The notes under the pieces: model-generated
Seen by the model: only the letters and a program-made list of their open reading frames with translations
Told to the model about the DNA's origin: nothing
Database searches by the model: none
Program-made: the position numbers and the translations under genes
Shown: one piece after another, positions 42,630 through 51,343 of the stretch
Numbering within the stretch: the stretch's first letter is position 1
Layout of the letters: the number at the start of each line of letters is the position of its first letter
Source: Actinomadura rupiterrae
Lineage (GTDB): Bacteria > Actinomycetota > Actinomycetes > Streptosporangiales > Streptosporangiaceae
Reading direction: 5' to 3'
Assembly: GCF_024172125.1 (NCBI RefSeq)
Contig: NZ_JAMZEA010000010.1
Span: 62,001-126,000, forward strand
DNA length: 64,000 bases

Positions 42630-43964
42630 TCAGGATGTGAGGAAACGAGCGGCTTCGTGTGGCCAGGCGCGCATATCTGACAGGGATCGCGCGATCTGGA
42701 GCTCCGCGTGGGGGAGTGTCTCGGCAAGCCGTTCCGCCACGGCGATCGGGTGGCTCGGGTCGTCCGGCCAGGCGAGGATCAGCGCAGGGTGGGGAAGTGA
42801 GGCGAGAGCGTCCGGATCGGGCAGATCGGATGCGCCGCGTCCTCGGAACAGCGCCGGAATCAGGGATTCGGACACGTCCGGATGAGTGCGCGGGTCCGTG
42901 CCGCCCTCGTCCTCGACCAGCTCCGCGAAGACGGGCGGCAACGGCTGGACGGCGGTCGCGTCGATCAGAGCATCGAGCCCGGAACGTTCCACCAGCGTGG
43001 CGACCGCCTCCGACGCGCGGGCGATACCGCCGGACGCATCCCAGGCCCGCGGCGGGATCACCAAGACGAGCCGATCGAACCGCTCCGGATGCCGAAGCGC
43101 CGCCCACAAAACCGTCCCACACCCCATCGACGCCCCCATCCCCGCCACCGGCCCGCCCAGCGTGGCCGCCGTCCCGTCCGCCGGGCCGACGCCGCCCGTC
43201 CCGCCGAAGCTGTCCGCCGCCGCGACGGCCGCCGCCGCGCCTTGCGTGGCCGCTGGGCCGACGCCGCCCGCTGGGCCGACGCGGCCTGTCCCGCCGAAAC
43301 TGCCCGGCGCGCCGAAACTGCCCGCCGCCGCGCTGTCCGCCGCCGCGCCCGGCGTGGTTGCCGCGCCTTCCGTGGTCGCTGCGCTGACGCTGTTCGTCGT
43401 CGCCCTGCCGACCGCTACCGCCGCGCCTAGCGCGGACGCCGCGCCTAGCGCGGACGCCGCGCGGTCCGTGGGCACCGCGCTGATGCTGTACGCCGCGCTG
43501 CCCGCTGCGCCTTCCGTCCTCGCCGTGCTGTGCGTCGACGCCGAGCCACCCTTGGTCGCCGCGCCTAGCGCGGACGCCGCGTCGTCCGTCGTTGCTGCGC
43601 CGATGCTGGTCGACGTGCTGAAGGTGTCTGCTGTGCCGATTCCGGCTGCGGCGCCGGCCGTCGATGTCGGCGCGGGCGTGGTCGGCGTGCTGGCGGTGGT
43701 GTTGAGGACGGCGATCAGGTCGTCGGCCAGGGCGGGCCAGGTGTAGTCGGTGGGGACGGGGCGTCCGGTGGAGCGGCCGTGGCCTCGGGCGTCGTAGCGG
43801 ACGAGGCGGCGGCCGGCGGTGGCGACCGGCGTCCAGTCGAGCCCCATCAGGGACGTCTCGTGCGTCCGGCTCGACAGGATTCCGTGTGCGTAGATCGCCG
43901 TCGGGCCGTGGCCGCGCACGTCGTAGGAGATCAGGGCGTTCGGGCGCTGCACGGTTCCGTCCAT
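42630..43964 (-). CDS. Alpha/beta hydrolase with ~185-residue low-complexity insertion
   Basis: 444 residues; typical relatives are about 260. The hydrolase parts are normal: ISYDVRGHGPTAIYAHGILSS (oxyanion region), LVRYDARGHGRSTGRP, then after the insertion the nucleophile elbow GMGASMGCG, a LVLVIPPRAW core strand, and the C-terminal PALILAWPDDPSHPIAVAERLA (acid) and SLSDMRAWPHEAARFL. Between TWPALADDLIAVL and the elbow lie about 185 residues of Ala/Thr/Ser/Gly repeats (ASALGAA, GSFGGTG, GGVGPA). The active-site Ser is intact. The substrate is unknown. Confidence 0.8.
   Translation of the reverse strand: MDGTVQRPNALISYDVRGHGPTAIYAHGILSSRTHETSLMGLDWTPVATAGRRLVRYDARGHGRSTGRPVPTDYTWPALADDLIAVLNTTASTPTTPAPTSTAGAAAGIGTADTFSTSTSIGAATTDDAASALGAATKGGSASTHSTARTEGAAGSAAYSISAVPTDRAASALGAASALGAAVAVGRATTNSVSAATTEGAATTPGAAADSAAAGSFGAPGSFGGTGRVGPAGGVGPAATQGAAAAVAAADSFGGTGGVGPADGTAATLGGPVAGMGASMGCGTVLWAALRHPERFDRLVLVIPPRAWDASGGIARASEAVATLVERSGLDALIDATAVQPLPPVFAELVEDEGGTDPRTHPDVSESLIPALFRGRGASDLPDPDALASLPHPALILAWPDDPSHPIAVAERLAETLPHAELQIARSLSDMRAWPHEAARFLTS
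43150..43703. repeat. Low-complexity Ala/Thr/Ser/Gly insertion in hydrolase gene
   Basis: About 554 bp of imperfect short repeats (GCGCCTAGCGCGGACGCC in three near copies around 43425-43580, GCCGCCGCG-rich blocks) kept in frame with the hydrolase on the minus strand. Confidence 0.8.
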
Positions 43965-44039
43965 CAGGGGCTCCTCTCGCAGAGGTCACCACCTCAGCGG
44001 AACCGCCCGATCTCGGTCCAACAGCCGAACGGCGTTGCT

Positions 44040-44056
44040 GACAACCGATGGTTGTC
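44040..44056. promoter_or_regulatory. Inverted repeat between hydrolase and PQQ-repeat genes
   Basis: GACAACC-GAT-GGTTGTC, perfect 7-bp arms with a 3-nt centre, in the 149-bp divergent interval. A candidate operator for an unidentified regulator. Confidence 0.45.
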
Positions 44057-44113
44057 GCCGCGGGCTGGGCGAAAGCCTCACAAGGCGCCAAAGCGTCCGG
44101 TTGGATGGTGATC

Positions 44114-45277
44114 ATGGACGGTACGGCGCGCGTGCGATGGCGGTTCAGGGCGGACGGCGTCCTCACTTTGGGGCCGGTGCTCGGCGGCGCCATCCTGGTG
44201 GTCGCGGGCGCCGACGGCATGCTCCACGCGCTGGACGCCGCGACCGGCCGTGAACGCTGGCGGCACGCGCACGACGCCCCGACCTCGGGCATCGCGTTCG
44301 CCGGGCGCCACGTGCTCGTCGAGGATTCCGGCGATCTCTGGCCGCACCATGCGCTCACCGGCCAGGTCGATGAGGATGCGTTCGCTGGCCTGGGCGGCAG
44401 GCCGATCCAGGTTCACGGCGACGTCCTGCTGCTCCAGGAAGGCGGGATGCTGAGCGCTGCGGACATCCCCACCGAAAGCACGCGTTTCAGGGCGAAGACG
44501 GTGGTCCTGGAGGCGCCGGTGGCGATCGCCGACAACGTGATCGTCGCGGCCGGGACGTTCGAGGGGAACTCGTCCGGCGGTGGCCTGCACGCCTTCGACG
44601 CCAGCACCGGACGACCCGTCTGGACGTTCGAATCCGATGAAGATGAGGAGGAGGACGAGAGCGAGGGCGGCGCCGAGGTGCTCGTCCCGCCGTTCCATCC
44701 GGTGGCCGCGCACGGACGCGCGTGGACCACCGTCGTTCGCGCCTCCGGCTGGGACGCGAAGGAGGAGTGGTGCCGCTCCGAACTGGCCGGATTCGATCTG
44801 CGCACCGGCGAGACGTCCTTCCGCCAGGTGATCGGGCCCGAGGACGGCGAGCCGTGTTGCGCGGTCGCGGTCTTCGGCGACCTATTGATCGCCGCTGCGG
44901 CCCGGCCGGAGCAGCCCGCCGGCTACCTCACCGCGTTCGACACCGGTCCGGTCCAGGTGGTCGAACTGACCGCCGTCGATGTCGTCCGGGAGGCCGTCGT
45001 CTGGAGCCGGTCCCTGCCGGACCTGCCGGTCGGCGCGCCCGTGGTGGCGGACGGGCGCGTCCACATCCTCACCCGCGACGGGACGGTCCTGGCCTGCCGT
45101 GCCGACACCGGCGAGACCGCCTGGACCTTCGCGGCGGACGAGCCGCCCGCCGCGTCGGTCGAGGTCGAGTGGGGTGAGGGCGCTCGCGAGGAGCCGCCGC
45201 GGATCGCGGTCGGGCACGGCCTGGTGTTCGTCCAGACCGCGACCGGTGCCCTCGCCCTGGAGCCGCCGGAAAAATAA
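44114..45277 (+). CDS. PQQ-binding-like beta-propeller repeat protein
   Basis: 387 residues of PQQ/quinoprotein-like beta-propeller repeats: GMLHALDAATGRERWRH, GGLHAFDASTGRPVWTFES, GTVLACRADTGETAWTFAAD, each with the G-x-x-x-A-x-D-x-x-T-G-x-x-x-W signature, giving about six to seven blades. No signal peptide or membrane segment, so probably cytoplasmic. An acidic loop (DEDEEEDESEGG) sits near residue 178. It is a likely scaffold rather than a true PQQ enzyme. ATG 44114 is preferred over 44048. It converges on the ABC permease. Confidence 0.75.
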   Translation: MDGTARVRWRFRADGVLTLGPVLGGAILVVAGADGMLHALDAATGRERWRHAHDAPTSGIAFAGRHVLVEDSGDLWPHHALTGQVDEDAFAGLGGRPIQVHGDVLLLQEGGMLSAADIPTESTRFRAKTVVLEAPVAIADNVIVAAGTFEGNSSGGGLHAFDASTGRPVWTFESDEDEEEDESEGGAEVLVPPFHPVAAHGRAWTTVVRASGWDAKEEWCRSELAGFDLRTGETSFRQVIGPEDGEPCCAVAVFGDLLIAAAARPEQPAGYLTAFDTGPVQVVELTAVDVVREAVVWSRSLPDLPVGAPVVADGRVHILTRDGTVLACRADTGETAWTFAADEPPAASVEVEWGEGAREEPPRIAVGHGLVFVQTATGALALEPPEK

Positions 45278-45288
45278 CGCTGTTATTT
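45272..45288. terminator. AT-rich palindrome holding both convergent stop codons
   Basis: AAATAAC-GCT-GTTATTT. The TAA stops of the beta-propeller gene and of the permease gene both lie within it. A compact bidirectional terminator is possible. Confidence 0.4.
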
Positions 45289-46053
45289 CACCTCGCGATG
45301 GAGGAGGCGGTAGGCGCCGACCAGCATCGGGACGACCAGCCAGAGCGCGACGGCCGTCCCCGCGCGCGCCCACTCGGTGCCCGTCGCCGGGGTCTCGCCG
45401 TTGAGCGGCTCGAAGGCGCGGTTGGTGTCGAGCCAGGCGGACGCGTTGCGCAGCGGTTTCACCATCGAGCCGACCGTCGTCCAGGCCGTGGGCAGCACGA
45501 AGTACAGGACGATCGCGACCGGCGTGTTCATCAGCAGCGTCCCGAACGCGACGCCGATCAGCGCGGTCGCGATCTCGACCAGGAGCAGCGAGCCGATCGC
45601 GTGCAGCGGGATGCCCCACGCGCCCGACGAAAGCCCCAGAACGCCGCCGACCAGGCGTCCGAGCCAGGCCAGGGCCAGCCCGAGCAGGACGAACCCGGAC
45701 GCGAGGACGACCGCCGCGAGCACCTTCGCGGCCAGGACCCGCAGCCGCTGCGGGACGAGCGCGAACGTCGTCAGCGCCGTCCGCTGCGACCATTCGCCCG
45801 TTACCGCCAGGATTCCGACGACCGGCAGCAGCAGCCCGACCCCGATTTGGGAGAGGCCGAAAAGCTGTCCCGCCGACTGCTCGTCCGCGGGCCGGACGCC
45901 GATGAAGACCGCGACCGCGGCGGCCGCGGCCAGCGCGATGATCGCCAGCAGCCAGCGCCCGGCGCGCGTGTCGGTCATTTTGCGCAGCTCGACCAGCGCG
46001 AGCCGCGCGAGCGGCGGACGCGCCGGGGCCTGCGTCAGATCCAGCACGGTCAT
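45283..46053 (-). CDS. ABC transporter permease
   Basis: 256-residue membrane protein with about six helices (WLLAIIALAAAAAVAVFIGV, LLLPVVGILAVTGEWS, VLAAVVLASGFVLLGLALAWLG and others) of the ABC-2 type. The R-T-A-L-T-T-F-A-L-V-P-x-R motif after TM2 is common in these exporters. The ATG overlaps the ATPase gene stop by 4 bp, so it follows the ATPase in one operon. Cargo unknown; neighbours suggest stress or antibiotic export controlled by the adjacent two-component system. Confidence 0.85.
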   Translation of the reverse strand: MTVLDLTQAPARPPLARLALVELRKMTDTRAGRWLLAIIALAAAAAVAVFIGVRPADEQSAGQLFGLSQIGVGLLLPVVGILAVTGEWSQRTALTTFALVPQRLRVLAAKVLAAVVLASGFVLLGLALAWLGRLVGGVLGLSSGAWGIPLHAIGSLLLVEIATALIGVAFGTLLMNTPVAIVLYFVLPTAWTTVGSMVKPLRNASAWLDTNRAFEPLNGETPATGTEWARAGTAVALWLVVPMLVGAYRLLHREVK

Positions 46054-47006
46054 CGGAGCACCTCCTGCGGAGCGGACGACGGGACGGACGGGACGGCGCC
46101 TGCGGCCTGCCGTCCGGTGAGGGTGAGGAAGAGCTCCTCCAGGCCGCCCCCGCTGGCCTGGCGAAGCTCCACCAGCACCGCGCCGGACGCGGCGGCGGCG
46201 CGTCCGACCGCCTCGGCCGGGGCCTCGACGACGAAGCCTTCGCCCGTGCCGTCGCTGGTCGGCGGCTCGCGGCGGATCACCGTGAGGCCCGCCGAGACCA
46301 GCGCCGTGTACAGGGCCGCCGGGTCCAGCGCGCGGACGAGCGTCCGGCCGGTCGGGGCGAGCAGCTCGGACTTGGTGCCGCTCGCGACGACGCGTCCGCC
46401 CGCGATCACCACGAGCGTGTCGGCGACCGCCTCCACCTCGTGCAGCAGGTGCGAGGACAGCAGCACCGTCCCGCCGCGGTCGGCGAAACCGCGCAGCAGC
46501 GTGCGCATCCAGTAGATGCCCTCGGGGTCCAGGCCGTTGGCGGGCTCGTCCAGGATCAGCACGGACGGGTCGCCGACCAGCGCCTGCGCGATCCCGAGCC
46601 GCTGCCGCATGCCCAGCGAGTAGTCGCCCACCCGGCGGCCCGCCGGCTTCCCGGCCAGCCCGACCGTCTCCAGCAGCTCGTCCGCCCGCGAGGACGGCAC
46701 CCCCAGCAGCCGCGCGGTCAGCGCGAGCGTCTCGCGCCCGGTCCGTCCGGCGTGCTGCGCGGACGCGTCCAGCAGGACGCCGACGTGGCGGCCGGGATTA
46801 GGGAGCGACCGGAAAGGCACGCCGAGCACGGTCGCCGTTCCGGACGACGCGGGTGTCAACCCGCAGATCATCCGCATCGTGGTGGACTTGCCCGCGCCGT
46901 TCGGCCCGAGGAACCCCGTCACGGTGCCCGGACGGCACGCGAAACTCACATCCCCGACCGCGACGGCCGGGCCGTAACGCTTGGTCAGTCGCTCAACTTC
47001 GATCAC
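46050..47006 (-). CDS. ABC transporter ATP-binding protein
   Basis: 318 residues. Walker A GPNGAGKST, signature YSLGMRQRLGIAQAL, Walker B PSVLILDEPANGLDP, and the H-loop LLSSHLLHEVEAVADT place it in the DrrA/CcmA-like group that pairs with ABC-2 permeases. The C-terminal ~90 residues form the regulatory extension common in these ATPases. The GTG at 47006 is chosen (V-I-E-V-E-R-L-T-K-R-Y). It heads the ATPase-permease operon downstream of the response regulator on the same strand. Confidence 0.93.
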   Translation of the reverse strand: MIEVERLTKRYGPAVAVGDVSFACRPGTVTGFLGPNGAGKSTTMRMICGLTPASSGTATVLGVPFRSLPNPGRHVGVLLDASAQHAGRTGRETLALTARLLGVPSSRADELLETVGLAGKPAGRRVGDYSLGMRQRLGIAQALVGDPSVLILDEPANGLDPEGIYWMRTLLRGFADRGGTVLLSSHLLHEVEAVADTLVVIAGGRVVASGTKSELLAPTGRTLVRALDPAALYTALVSAGLTVIRREPPTSDGTGEGFVVEAPAEAVGRAAAASGAVLVELRQASGGGLEELFLTLTGRQAAGAVPSVPSSAPQEVLR

Positions 47007-47162
47007 ACGACCAGACTCGCGCCCCGGGCACACCCCCCGAAACACCCAAAAGTCGGCCACCCCTCCGACCGAAGTCGATGCCGGGTCAGCCGTCGAGCGC
47101 CACGTCATGGACGAGCACGGCGGTCAGGCCGGCCATCGAGGTCCGCGTCGTGGCCGGTCGGG

Positions 47163-47825
47163 TTAGCTGTCGAGGGCGGCGTCGTGGACGAGCAGGGCGA
47201 TCTGGACGCGGTTGTTGAGCTCCAGCTTCGCCAGCAGGCGGGACACGTAGGCCTTCACGGTCGCGACGCTCAGCGACAGCTCGCGGCCGATCTCGCTGTT
47301 GGTCAGGCCGCGCCCGACCCGGGTCGCGACGGCCAGCTCGCCCTCGCTGAGCCGGTCGAGCAGCGCGCGGGCGCGCTCCTGTCGCGGATCCACCCCGGCC
47401 TCCGCGACATACCCCATCATCCTGCGCAGCACGGCCGGGGACAGCATCGGCTCCCCGGACGCGACCTGGCGGATCGCGCGGATGATCTCCGGCGGCGGCG
47501 TGTGCTTGAGCAGGAACCCGCTCGCCCCCGCGCGCATCGCCCGCAGGATGTGGTCGTCGGTGTCGAACGTGGTGAGGATGATGATCTCGGGCGGCTCGCG
47601 CCGGGACCGTAGCAGCTGCGTCGCGGCCAGCCCGTCCACGCGTGGCATCCGGATGTCCATCAGCACCACGTCCGGACGGTGCTCGTTCACGGCCGCGACG
47701 ACCTCGGCCCCGTCCGCGACGTCCGCGACGATCTCCAGGTCGTCCGCGCCCGCCAGCATCATCGACAGCCCCGCGCGGACGAGCGGGTCGTCGTCCACGA
47801 TGAGCACCCGGATCACCTCAGCCAC
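47163..47825 (-). CDS. NarL/LuxR-type response regulator
   Basis: 220 residues: receiver domain with RVLIVDDDPLVRAGL and phospho-Asp in VVLMDIRMPRVDGLAAT, switch Thr in IILTTFDTDD, Lys in GFLLKHT, then a LuxR helix-turn-helix (LSEGELAVATRVGRGLTNSEIGRELSLSVATVKAYVSRLLAKL). It lies nine bases downstream of the histidine kinase and upstream of the ABC operon, so it is the likely activator of that exporter. Confidence 0.95.
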   Translation of the reverse strand: MAEVIRVLIVDDDPLVRAGLSMMLAGADDLEIVADVADGAEVVAAVNEHRPDVVLMDIRMPRVDGLAATQLLRSRREPPEIIILTTFDTDDHILRAMRAGASGFLLKHTPPPEIIRAIRQVASGEPMLSPAVLRRMMGYVAEAGVDPRQERARALLDRLSEGELAVATRVGRGLTNSEIGRELSLSVATVKAYVSRLLAKLELNNRVQIALLVHDAALDS

Positions 47826-47834
47826 GCCCCCACC

Positions 47835-49655
47835 CTAAGAGTCGCCGATCGGTAGCCGCGCCACCAGCAGGAACGTGCCCTCGCGCGTCGTCCCGTGCTC
47901 CAGCTCCCCGCCGACCAGCGCGACCCGCTCCGCCAGCCCCAGCAGCCCGGCCCCGGCCCCGGGCATCCGCCCGGGCCCCACCGCCCGTCCCGGCGGTATC
48001 GGATTCTCAATCCGGACGACGAGCACGCCGCCCTCGACGTCCAGCGTGACCTGCACCCGCGCGCCCGGCGCATGCTTACGCGCATTGGTCAGCCCTTCCT
48101 GAACAATCCGATAAGCATGCCGCCCAACCCGCCCCGAAACCTCACCAAGCCCACCCACTCCCACGCCCCCGCCCAACTCCGCGCGCTCGCTCACCTCCGC
48201 GCGCCCGCTCACCTCTGCGCGCTCGTTCATCTCCGCGCGTTCGCTCACCTCCGCGCGCCCGCTCACCTCCGCGCGTCCGTCCACCTCTGCGCGTTCGCTC
48301 ACCTCTGCGCGTTCGCTCACCTCTGCGCGTTCGCTCACCTCTGCGCGTTCGCTCATCTCCGCGCGCCCGTCCTCCACCGCGCGCCCGTCCACCTCCGCAC
48401 GTTCGCTTTCCGCGCGCCCGCTCACCTCCGCGCGTTCGCTCACCCCTGCGCGCTCGTTCAGTCCCGCGCGTTCGTTCAGTCCCGCGCGTTCGTTCAGGTC
48501 CGCGCGTTCGTTCAGGTCCGCGCGTTCGTTCAGGTCCGCGCGTTCGTTCAGGTCCGCGCGTTCGTTCAGGTCCGCGCGTTCGTTCAGGTCCGCGCGTTCG
48601 TTCAGGTCCGCGCGTTCGTTCAGGTCCGCGCGTTCGCTCGGCTCTGCGCGTTCGCTCGGCTCTGCGCGTTCGCTCGGCTCTGCGCGTTCGTTCAGGTCTG
48701 CACCTTTGCTCGGCTGCGCGCGTTCGTTCAGCTTTGAGCGTTCGGTCAAGTCTGCGCTCTTGCTCGGGTCTGTGCGTTCGTTCGGTTCTGTGGGGGCGTT
48801 CGGGTGGAGGTGGTCGTGGAGGTCTATGCGGTCGCCGGCGGCGCGGGCTTCGGCGATCAGGGCGGGGACGTCGGCGAGGGTCGGTTGGGGGCGTTCGGGA
48901 GCGGTGTTCGAGGCGTGCGGGGCCGTGCGCAGGACGCCGATGACCTCGCGCAGGTCCTCCATGGCCTCGTAGGCGCCGCGGCGGATGATCCCGGCGGCGT
49001 CGCGCTGCGCGGGCGGCGCGTCCGGGCCGAACTCCAGGGCCCCGGCGTGGACGGCGAGCAGGGAGATTCGGTGCGCGAGGACGTCGTGCATCTCGCGCGC
49101 GAGGCGCTCGCGCTCCAGCAGCCGCGCCTCCTCGACGCGCAGGCGCTGCCCCTCCTCGGCCTGCCGGGCCCGCTCGCGCAGCGACTCCACCAGCAGCCGC
49201 CGCGACCGGACGAGCATCCCGGCCGTGACCAGGACGGCGTTCACCAGCGTGAACACGACCGCGCCCTCGATGAACGACTGGTGCGACACCGAGGTCAGCG
49301 CCATCAGCACGCACACGATCGCCGACTGCGCCACCGCGACCGGCACCGCGATCCGCCACGGACGCCGCACCGCCACGTTGAAGATCCCGACCGCCGCGAC
49401 GCCGTAGGCCGCAGCGCCGACGAACTGGGCCGCGATCAGGCCGATCGCCAGCGCCACCGGGTACCGCCGCCGGACGAGCAGCACCGCCAGGCAGCACACC
49501 GTCCCGAGTACCAACTCCCGGATCTGCGCGCCCGTGCTGTTCTGGTGCGGCTGGTCGACCTGGGACAGCCCGACCGTCACCAGCGCCAGCACCGCCGCCA
49601 GGACGGTGACGCCGATGTCCCCGGCCCACCGCCGGACCGACCGTCCACCTCTCAC
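47835..49655 (-). CDS. Sensor histidine kinase with large repeat insertion
   Basis: 606 residues; relatives are about 390-400. The N-terminal part has several membrane helices (GVTVLAAVLALVTVGL, AIGLIAAQFVGAAAYGVAAVGIFNVAV). The HisKA_3 H-box is REMHDVLAHRISLLAVHAG with His190, the N-box YRIVQEGLTNARKHAPG (Asn about 524), and the G-box GAGAGLLGLAERVALVGGEL. Between the H-domain and the N-box lies about 205 residues of hexapeptide repeats (ADLNER, AEVSER, AEPSER). Catalytic motifs are intact. The GTG at 49655 is preferred to an upstream ATG that adds a non-conserved leader. Confidence 0.88.
   Translation of the reverse strand: MRGGRSVRRWAGDIGVTVLAAVLALVTVGLSQVDQPHQNSTGAQIRELVLGTVCCLAVLLVRRRYPVALAIGLIAAQFVGAAAYGVAAVGIFNVAVRRPWRIAVPVAVAQSAIVCVLMALTSVSHQSFIEGAVVFTLVNAVLVTAGMLVRSRRLLVESLRERARQAEEGQRLRVEEARLLERERLAREMHDVLAHRISLLAVHAGALEFGPDAPPAQRDAAGIIRRGAYEAMEDLREVIGVLRTAPHASNTAPERPQPTLADVPALIAEARAAGDRIDLHDHLHPNAPTEPNERTDPSKSADLTERSKLNERAQPSKGADLNERAEPSERAEPSERAEPSERADLNERADLNERADLNERADLNERADLNERADLNERADLNERADLNERAGLNERAGLNERAGVSERAEVSGRAESERAEVDGRAVEDGRAEMSERAEVSERAEVSERAEVSERAEVDGRAEVSGRAEVSERAEMNERAEVSGRAEVSERAELGGGVGVGGLGEVSGRVGRHAYRIVQEGLTNARKHAPGARVQVTLDVEGGVLVVRIENPIPPGRAVGPGRMPGAGAGLLGLAERVALVGGELEHGTTREGTFLLVARLPIGDS
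48170..48796. repeat. 18-bp in-frame tandem repeat (about 34 units) in the kinase
   Basis: On the plus strand the unit is CGCGCGTTCGTTCAGGTC, with eight identical consecutive copies around 48500-48645 and progressively diverged copies outward. On the coding strand they read A-D-L-N-E-R, A-E-P-S-E-R and A-E-V-S-E-R. One unit is shortened to 15 bp; frame is kept. Confidence 0.95.
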
Positions 49656-49743
49656 ACGTCCGACGCTATCGACCCGGCTGACCTGCGCGAGCCGCCAACG
49701 GTCGGGTCGCGATCGACTTTGGTCTATCCCTGCCGTTCCCGGC

Positions 49744-49775
49744 TTGACCTTCACATTGATGTGAAGCCTTATCGT
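49744..49775 (+). promoter_or_regulatory. MerR-type promoter/operator upstream of the SDR gene
   Basis: -35 TTGACC (49744-49749), a spacer holding the perfect palindrome CTTCACAT-TG-ATGTGAAG (49749-49766), then the -10 TTATCG/TATCGT at 49769-49775. A 19-20-bp spacer with a centred dyad is the hallmark of promoters activated by MerR-family regulators. Confidence 0.75.
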
Positions 49776-49807
49776 GTGGCCCGTTGTTGATCGTGAAGGG
49801 GGACGTC

Positions 49808-50464
49808 ATGCCGGGTGCAGTGATCATCGGAGCGGGACCTGGTGTCGGGCAGGCCGTCGCGCGCAGGTTCGCGGCGGAGGGGCTGCCGATCGCGCTGATC
49901 GCGCGCAGCGAGGCGACCGTCACCGCCGCTGCCGAGGCACTCGCGCCGTCCGGGGTCCCGGTCGCCGCGCTCACAGCGGACGCCGCCGATCAGGCCGACC
50001 TGAACGCCGCGCTGGACAAGGCCGTCGCCGAGCACGGCGTCCCGGACGTCGTCGTCTACAACGCCGCGCTCATCCAGGCCGACGCGCTGGGCGAGCTGTC
50101 GGTGCGCGGGCACATGGACGCCTGGGCCGTCAACGTCGTCGGCGCGGCCAACGCCGCCGCCCGCCTCGCCCCGCTCATGGCCGCCCGCGGCGGCGGCACC
50201 TTCCTGATCACCGGCGGCATGCCCGAGCCGAAGCCCCAGTACGTCAGCCTCTCCCTCGGCAAGGCGGGCGTCCGCACCCTGGTCACGCTCCTGGACCAGC
50301 AGTACGGCCCGTCCGGCGTCCACGCCGCGAGCGTCACGATCGCCGGCGAGGTCGCCCCCGGCACCGCCTTCGACCCGGACGACATCGCCGAGCACTACTG
50401 GCACCTCCACACCCAATCCCGAGCCCACTGGACCCACGAGCACATTCACACCGGCCACCCCTAA
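49808..50464 (+). CDS. Atypical SDR-family oxidoreductase
   Basis: 218 residues. The nucleotide fold is AVIIGAGPGVGQAVARRFAAEGLPIALIAR, and NNAG is replaced by VYNAAL. The usual catalytic Y-x-x-x-K is not evident; the segment reads YVSLSLGKAGVRTLV, so the Lys is kept but Leu stands where Tyr should be, unless the upstream Tyr has shifted. It may be non-catalytic or use a different residue. ATG 49808 follows GAAGGGGG. Expression probably depends on a distant MerR-family activator. Confidence 0.8.
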   Translation: MPGAVIIGAGPGVGQAVARRFAAEGLPIALIARSEATVTAAAEALAPSGVPVAALTADAADQADLNAALDKAVAEHGVPDVVVYNAALIQADALGELSVRGHMDAWAVNVVGAANAAARLAPLMAARGGGTFLITGGMPEPKPQYVSLSLGKAGVRTLVTLLDQQYGPSGVHAASVTIAGEVAPGTAFDPDDIAEHYWHLHTQSRAHWTHEHIHTGHP

Positions 50465-51343
50465 CCCCTCCGTCCACCCGCTGCCTCTCCAGTGCTCAAC
50501 TCCCGTGGTCGTCGGCAGTCCGACAACCCAAGAAGTTCGCGCAACCCGACACCACCTCACTGCGCCGCCGAGCCTGCGGGACCGCCCGCCCGAGATCGCA
50601 CCCAACCCCGCCACCCGCCGCACGCCCTGGCCGAGCGAAAGCGCGTCACGCGGCTTGCGACAAAAGCGCCGGTAAGACGGACGACGGCCGGGACCGCAGG
50701 TAGGCGACCAGCAGACGCACGTGAGACAGGCCTCGTCCAAGGGCGCGCATCCGGCGGGTGGGGCTCAAGGTCGCGTCGGGCGGGTGCGGCGCGTGTCAGC
50801 CAGGACGTCAGCTGGGACGCGCGTGAGACAGGTATCGTCCATGGCCGCGCAACCGACTGGTGTGGCCCAGGGGCGTGTCGGGCGAGTGCTGCCCATCACA
50901 CGCGTCCAGCGGATCGAGGTCGCGCGGGGCTTGTCAGGCGGGACGGCGGCTGGGCGGCAGGTCAAGCGGGCAGCTGTCACTGGACGGACATCCAGCGGAT
51001 GTTGCCCAAGGACGGGCGTCCGGCGGGGGCGGCGGTTGGAGCGCACGTCCGACAGGCATCGCACGAGGGCGCACGTCGAGCGGGCGGTGACTAGGGGCGC
51101 GCGTCGGACGGGTGGCCGGGCGCGGCGCGCGTCGACCGGTGTTGGCCGGAGGTGCGTGCCGGGCAGGTGGGGAGCGTTCGGGGCGGGGCGGCCGGGACCG
51201 CGGCTGAGGACGCAGGTCAGATGGGCAGCGTCCAGTGGAGGTCCGGCGGGCGTTGCCCGAGGACGTGCGTTCGGGTGGGTGATGACCAAGGTCTTTTTCT
51301 TACATCCGCTGACAGGTGGCGTCGGGTTGTTCACGCTGGGTGG
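50465..51343. other. Gene-free stretch with degenerate ~100-bp repeats
   Basis: About 880 bp with no credible gene. GCACGTGAGACAGGCCTCGT (50717) recurs as GCGCGTGAGACAGGTATCGT (50819) and as GCACGTCCGACAGGCATCGC (51041), each followed by a GGGCGCGCA-like block, pointing to old tandem duplications. All long frames here lack starts with ribosome sites and recognisable motifs. Confidence 0.55.

Noticed and set aside
48170..48796. CRISPR-like repeat array
   Set aside because: Units are contiguous 18-mers without unique spacers, are in frame inside a kinase, and no cas gene is present.
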